Shown piece by piece: positions 38,808-39,583 of a stretch of DNA of 39,583 nt. The stretch is from Gemmatimonadaceae bacterium (lineage in GTDB: Bacteria > Gemmatimonadota > Gemmatimonadetes > Gemmatimonadales > Gemmatimonadaceae), in contig JADGQS010000012.1 of the NCBI GenBank assembly GCA_017881585.1, positions 1-39,583 of the forward strand, read 5' to 3'. Under the pieces are notes generated by a model. It ran no database searches. It saw only the letters and a program-made list of their open reading frames with translations, and had not been told where the DNA came from. Both the position numbers and the translations under genes were made by a program. Every line of letters starts with the position of its first letter. The stretch's first letter is position 1.

Positions 38808-39583
38808 AGAGGCGCGGAGAATTCTCAAAGGCGCGGCGTGCCATCATCGTTTCGTTGGCGCTCGTCGGCGTCGCATCGGCGTTCAGGTCCAGCGAGGCGC
38901 CGGCCCGCGATGCGTTCCACCTCGCGACCCCGGGAATACTCTCGGTGATGAACGCCGCGTCGATCACGCGCCCGATGCGCGCCGTGCTCGACAGCTTCGC
39001 CGCCCGCACCGGCGCGAAGTACGAGCTCGAGCCCGGCGCGAGTCTCGAGATTGCACGCCGGCTGACCGAGCTTCGTCGAACGCCGGATGTGGTGCTCCTC
39101 GCCGACCCGGAGGTCTTTCCGCGGTTGCTGATGCCGCAGTACGTGCGCTGGTACGCGCTCTTCGCGCGCAACCGCATCGTGCTGGCATACACCGCCAGTT
39201 CGCGCGGTGCGGCGAGGATCAACGGAGAGAACTGGCGCACGGTGATTACGCAGCCCGGCGTCGAAGTCGGGCGCGCCGATCCGAACACCGATCCCTCCGG
39301 CTATCGCGCGCTGCTCACGATGCAGCTCGCCGAGCGGCACTATCGCGACCGCGGGCTGTCCGCGCGGCTGCTCGCGGCGGCGCCCGAGCGAAACATTCGC
39401 CCGCGCGAGGCCGATCAGGTCGCGCTCCTGCAGACGCACGAGCTCGACTACATCTGGACCTACCAGAATCTCGCCGAGAACGACGGCCTCAAGTTCGTGA
39501 AGCTGCCCGATGAGATCGACCTCGGCAATCCGGCCGACAGCGCGGCGTACTCGCGTGTCGAAACGCGCGTGCTGGGGAAGCGC
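38801..39583 (+). CDS. wtpA: Tungstate/molybdate-binding periplasmic protein, WtpA type, 3' end beyond window
   Basis: The reading frame is open from the GTG at 38801 to the window end (261 codons), so the C-terminus is missing. Residues 10-30 form a signal peptide (KARRAIIVSLALVGVASAF) without a lipobox Cys. Characteristic WtpA/archaeal-type ModA blocks are seen: TPDVVLLADPEVFPRLLMPQ, YVRWYALFARNRIVLAYT, VGRADPNTDPSGYRALLTMQ and LLQTHELDYIWTYQNLAEN. These distinguish it from E. coli-type ModA. The start could also be the TTG at 38804; both lie just before the ATPase stop. WtpA proteins bind tungstate or molybdate very tightly; which metal is used here is not evident. Confidence 0.88.
   Translation, partial: MLKRRGEFSKARRAIIVSLALVGVASAFRSSEAPARDAFHLATPGILSVMNAASITRPMRAVLDSFAARTGAKYELEPGASLEIARRLTELRRTPDVVLLADPEVFPRLLMPQYVRWYALFARNRIVLAYTASSRGAARINGENWRTVITQPGVEVGRADPNTDPSGYRALLTMQLAERHYRDRGLSARLLAAAPERNIRPREADQVALLQTHELDYIWTYQNLAENDGLKFVKLPDEIDLGNPADSAAYSRVETRVLGKR

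Overview
This is a 39.6 kb piece of a very GC-rich bacterial chromosome, densely packed with genes on both strands. Gene content fits a Gram-negative (diderm) aerobe: an Omp85/BamA-type outer-membrane protein, several predicted beta-barrels with signal peptides, a lipoprotein with a lipobox, a Tat-exported enzyme, citrate synthase and a three-subunit glycolate oxidase. The mix (short RpoD-like sigma factor, Omp85 protein, hybrid histidine kinases, eukaryotic-type Ser/Thr kinase, ECF operon, codon bias) suggests Gemmatimonadota or a near relative. That placement is inference; no marker gene search was possible. No tRNA, rRNA, CRISPR array, insertion sequence or phage gene was seen.

Layout. 1-2615 (minus): an NAD(P)H-flavin oxidoreductase of the ferredoxin-NADP reductase type, translationally coupled to a BamA/TamA-like protein that runs off the left edge. 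2670-5912 (plus): DinB-like protein, Ser/Thr kinase, PduO-type cobalamin adenosyltransferase, aroB. 6112-7005: RpoD-type sigma factor with a candidate promoter and a strong terminator. 7006-7374: a 369-base gene-free stretch filled with a long inverted repeat and five tandem 22-base repeats. 7375-12713 (plus): glcDEF, a HAD-like protein and ygfZ, largely overlapping stop-to-start. 12784-13105 (minus): a small threonine-rich lipoprotein with a well-formed promoter and ribosome binding site. 13196-19432 (plus): cytoplasmic molybdopterin oxidoreductase, Mg-chelatase/MoxR-type ATPase and a six-domain hybrid histidine kinase. 19434-20702 (minus): MFS transporter. 20772-22723 (plus): VWA-domain protein coupled to a nickel/cobalt permease. 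22802-24194: TRIC-type channel (minus) and a short MutY (plus). 24347-27308: citrate synthase (minus) divergent from a PLP decarboxylase (plus). 27305-29171 (minus): Tat-exported class V aminotransferase-like protein and an EVE-domain protein. 29241-32203 (minus): a four-gene ECF sigma operon. 32410-34937 (plus): aldehyde dehydrogenase, YggT, DUF167. 34957-35493 (minus): flavin reductase. 35608-39583 (plus): a tungstate/molybdate uptake locus (HTH-Mop regulator, predicted outer-membrane beta-barrel, WtpB, WtpC, WtpA), cut by the right edge.

The most unusual parts are: (i) the ECF operon, in which the apparent anti-sigma factor carries a periplasmic glycogen-binding-like (CBM48/AMPK-type) domain and the last gene is a predicted outer-membrane barrel ending in the same kind of domain; (ii) the oxyanion uptake locus that includes its own outer-membrane protein and a small HTH-Mop regulator, with a perfect 14-base palindrome between them; (iii) a family of dispersed intergenic repeats sharing the core CCAGATCGCC; and (iv) a recurring TANNNT hexamer 6-7 bases before start codons that lack a Shine-Dalgarno sequence, suggesting leaderless transcripts. 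The Wtp system and the molybdopterin enzyme at 13196 are plausibly supplier and consumer of the same metal.
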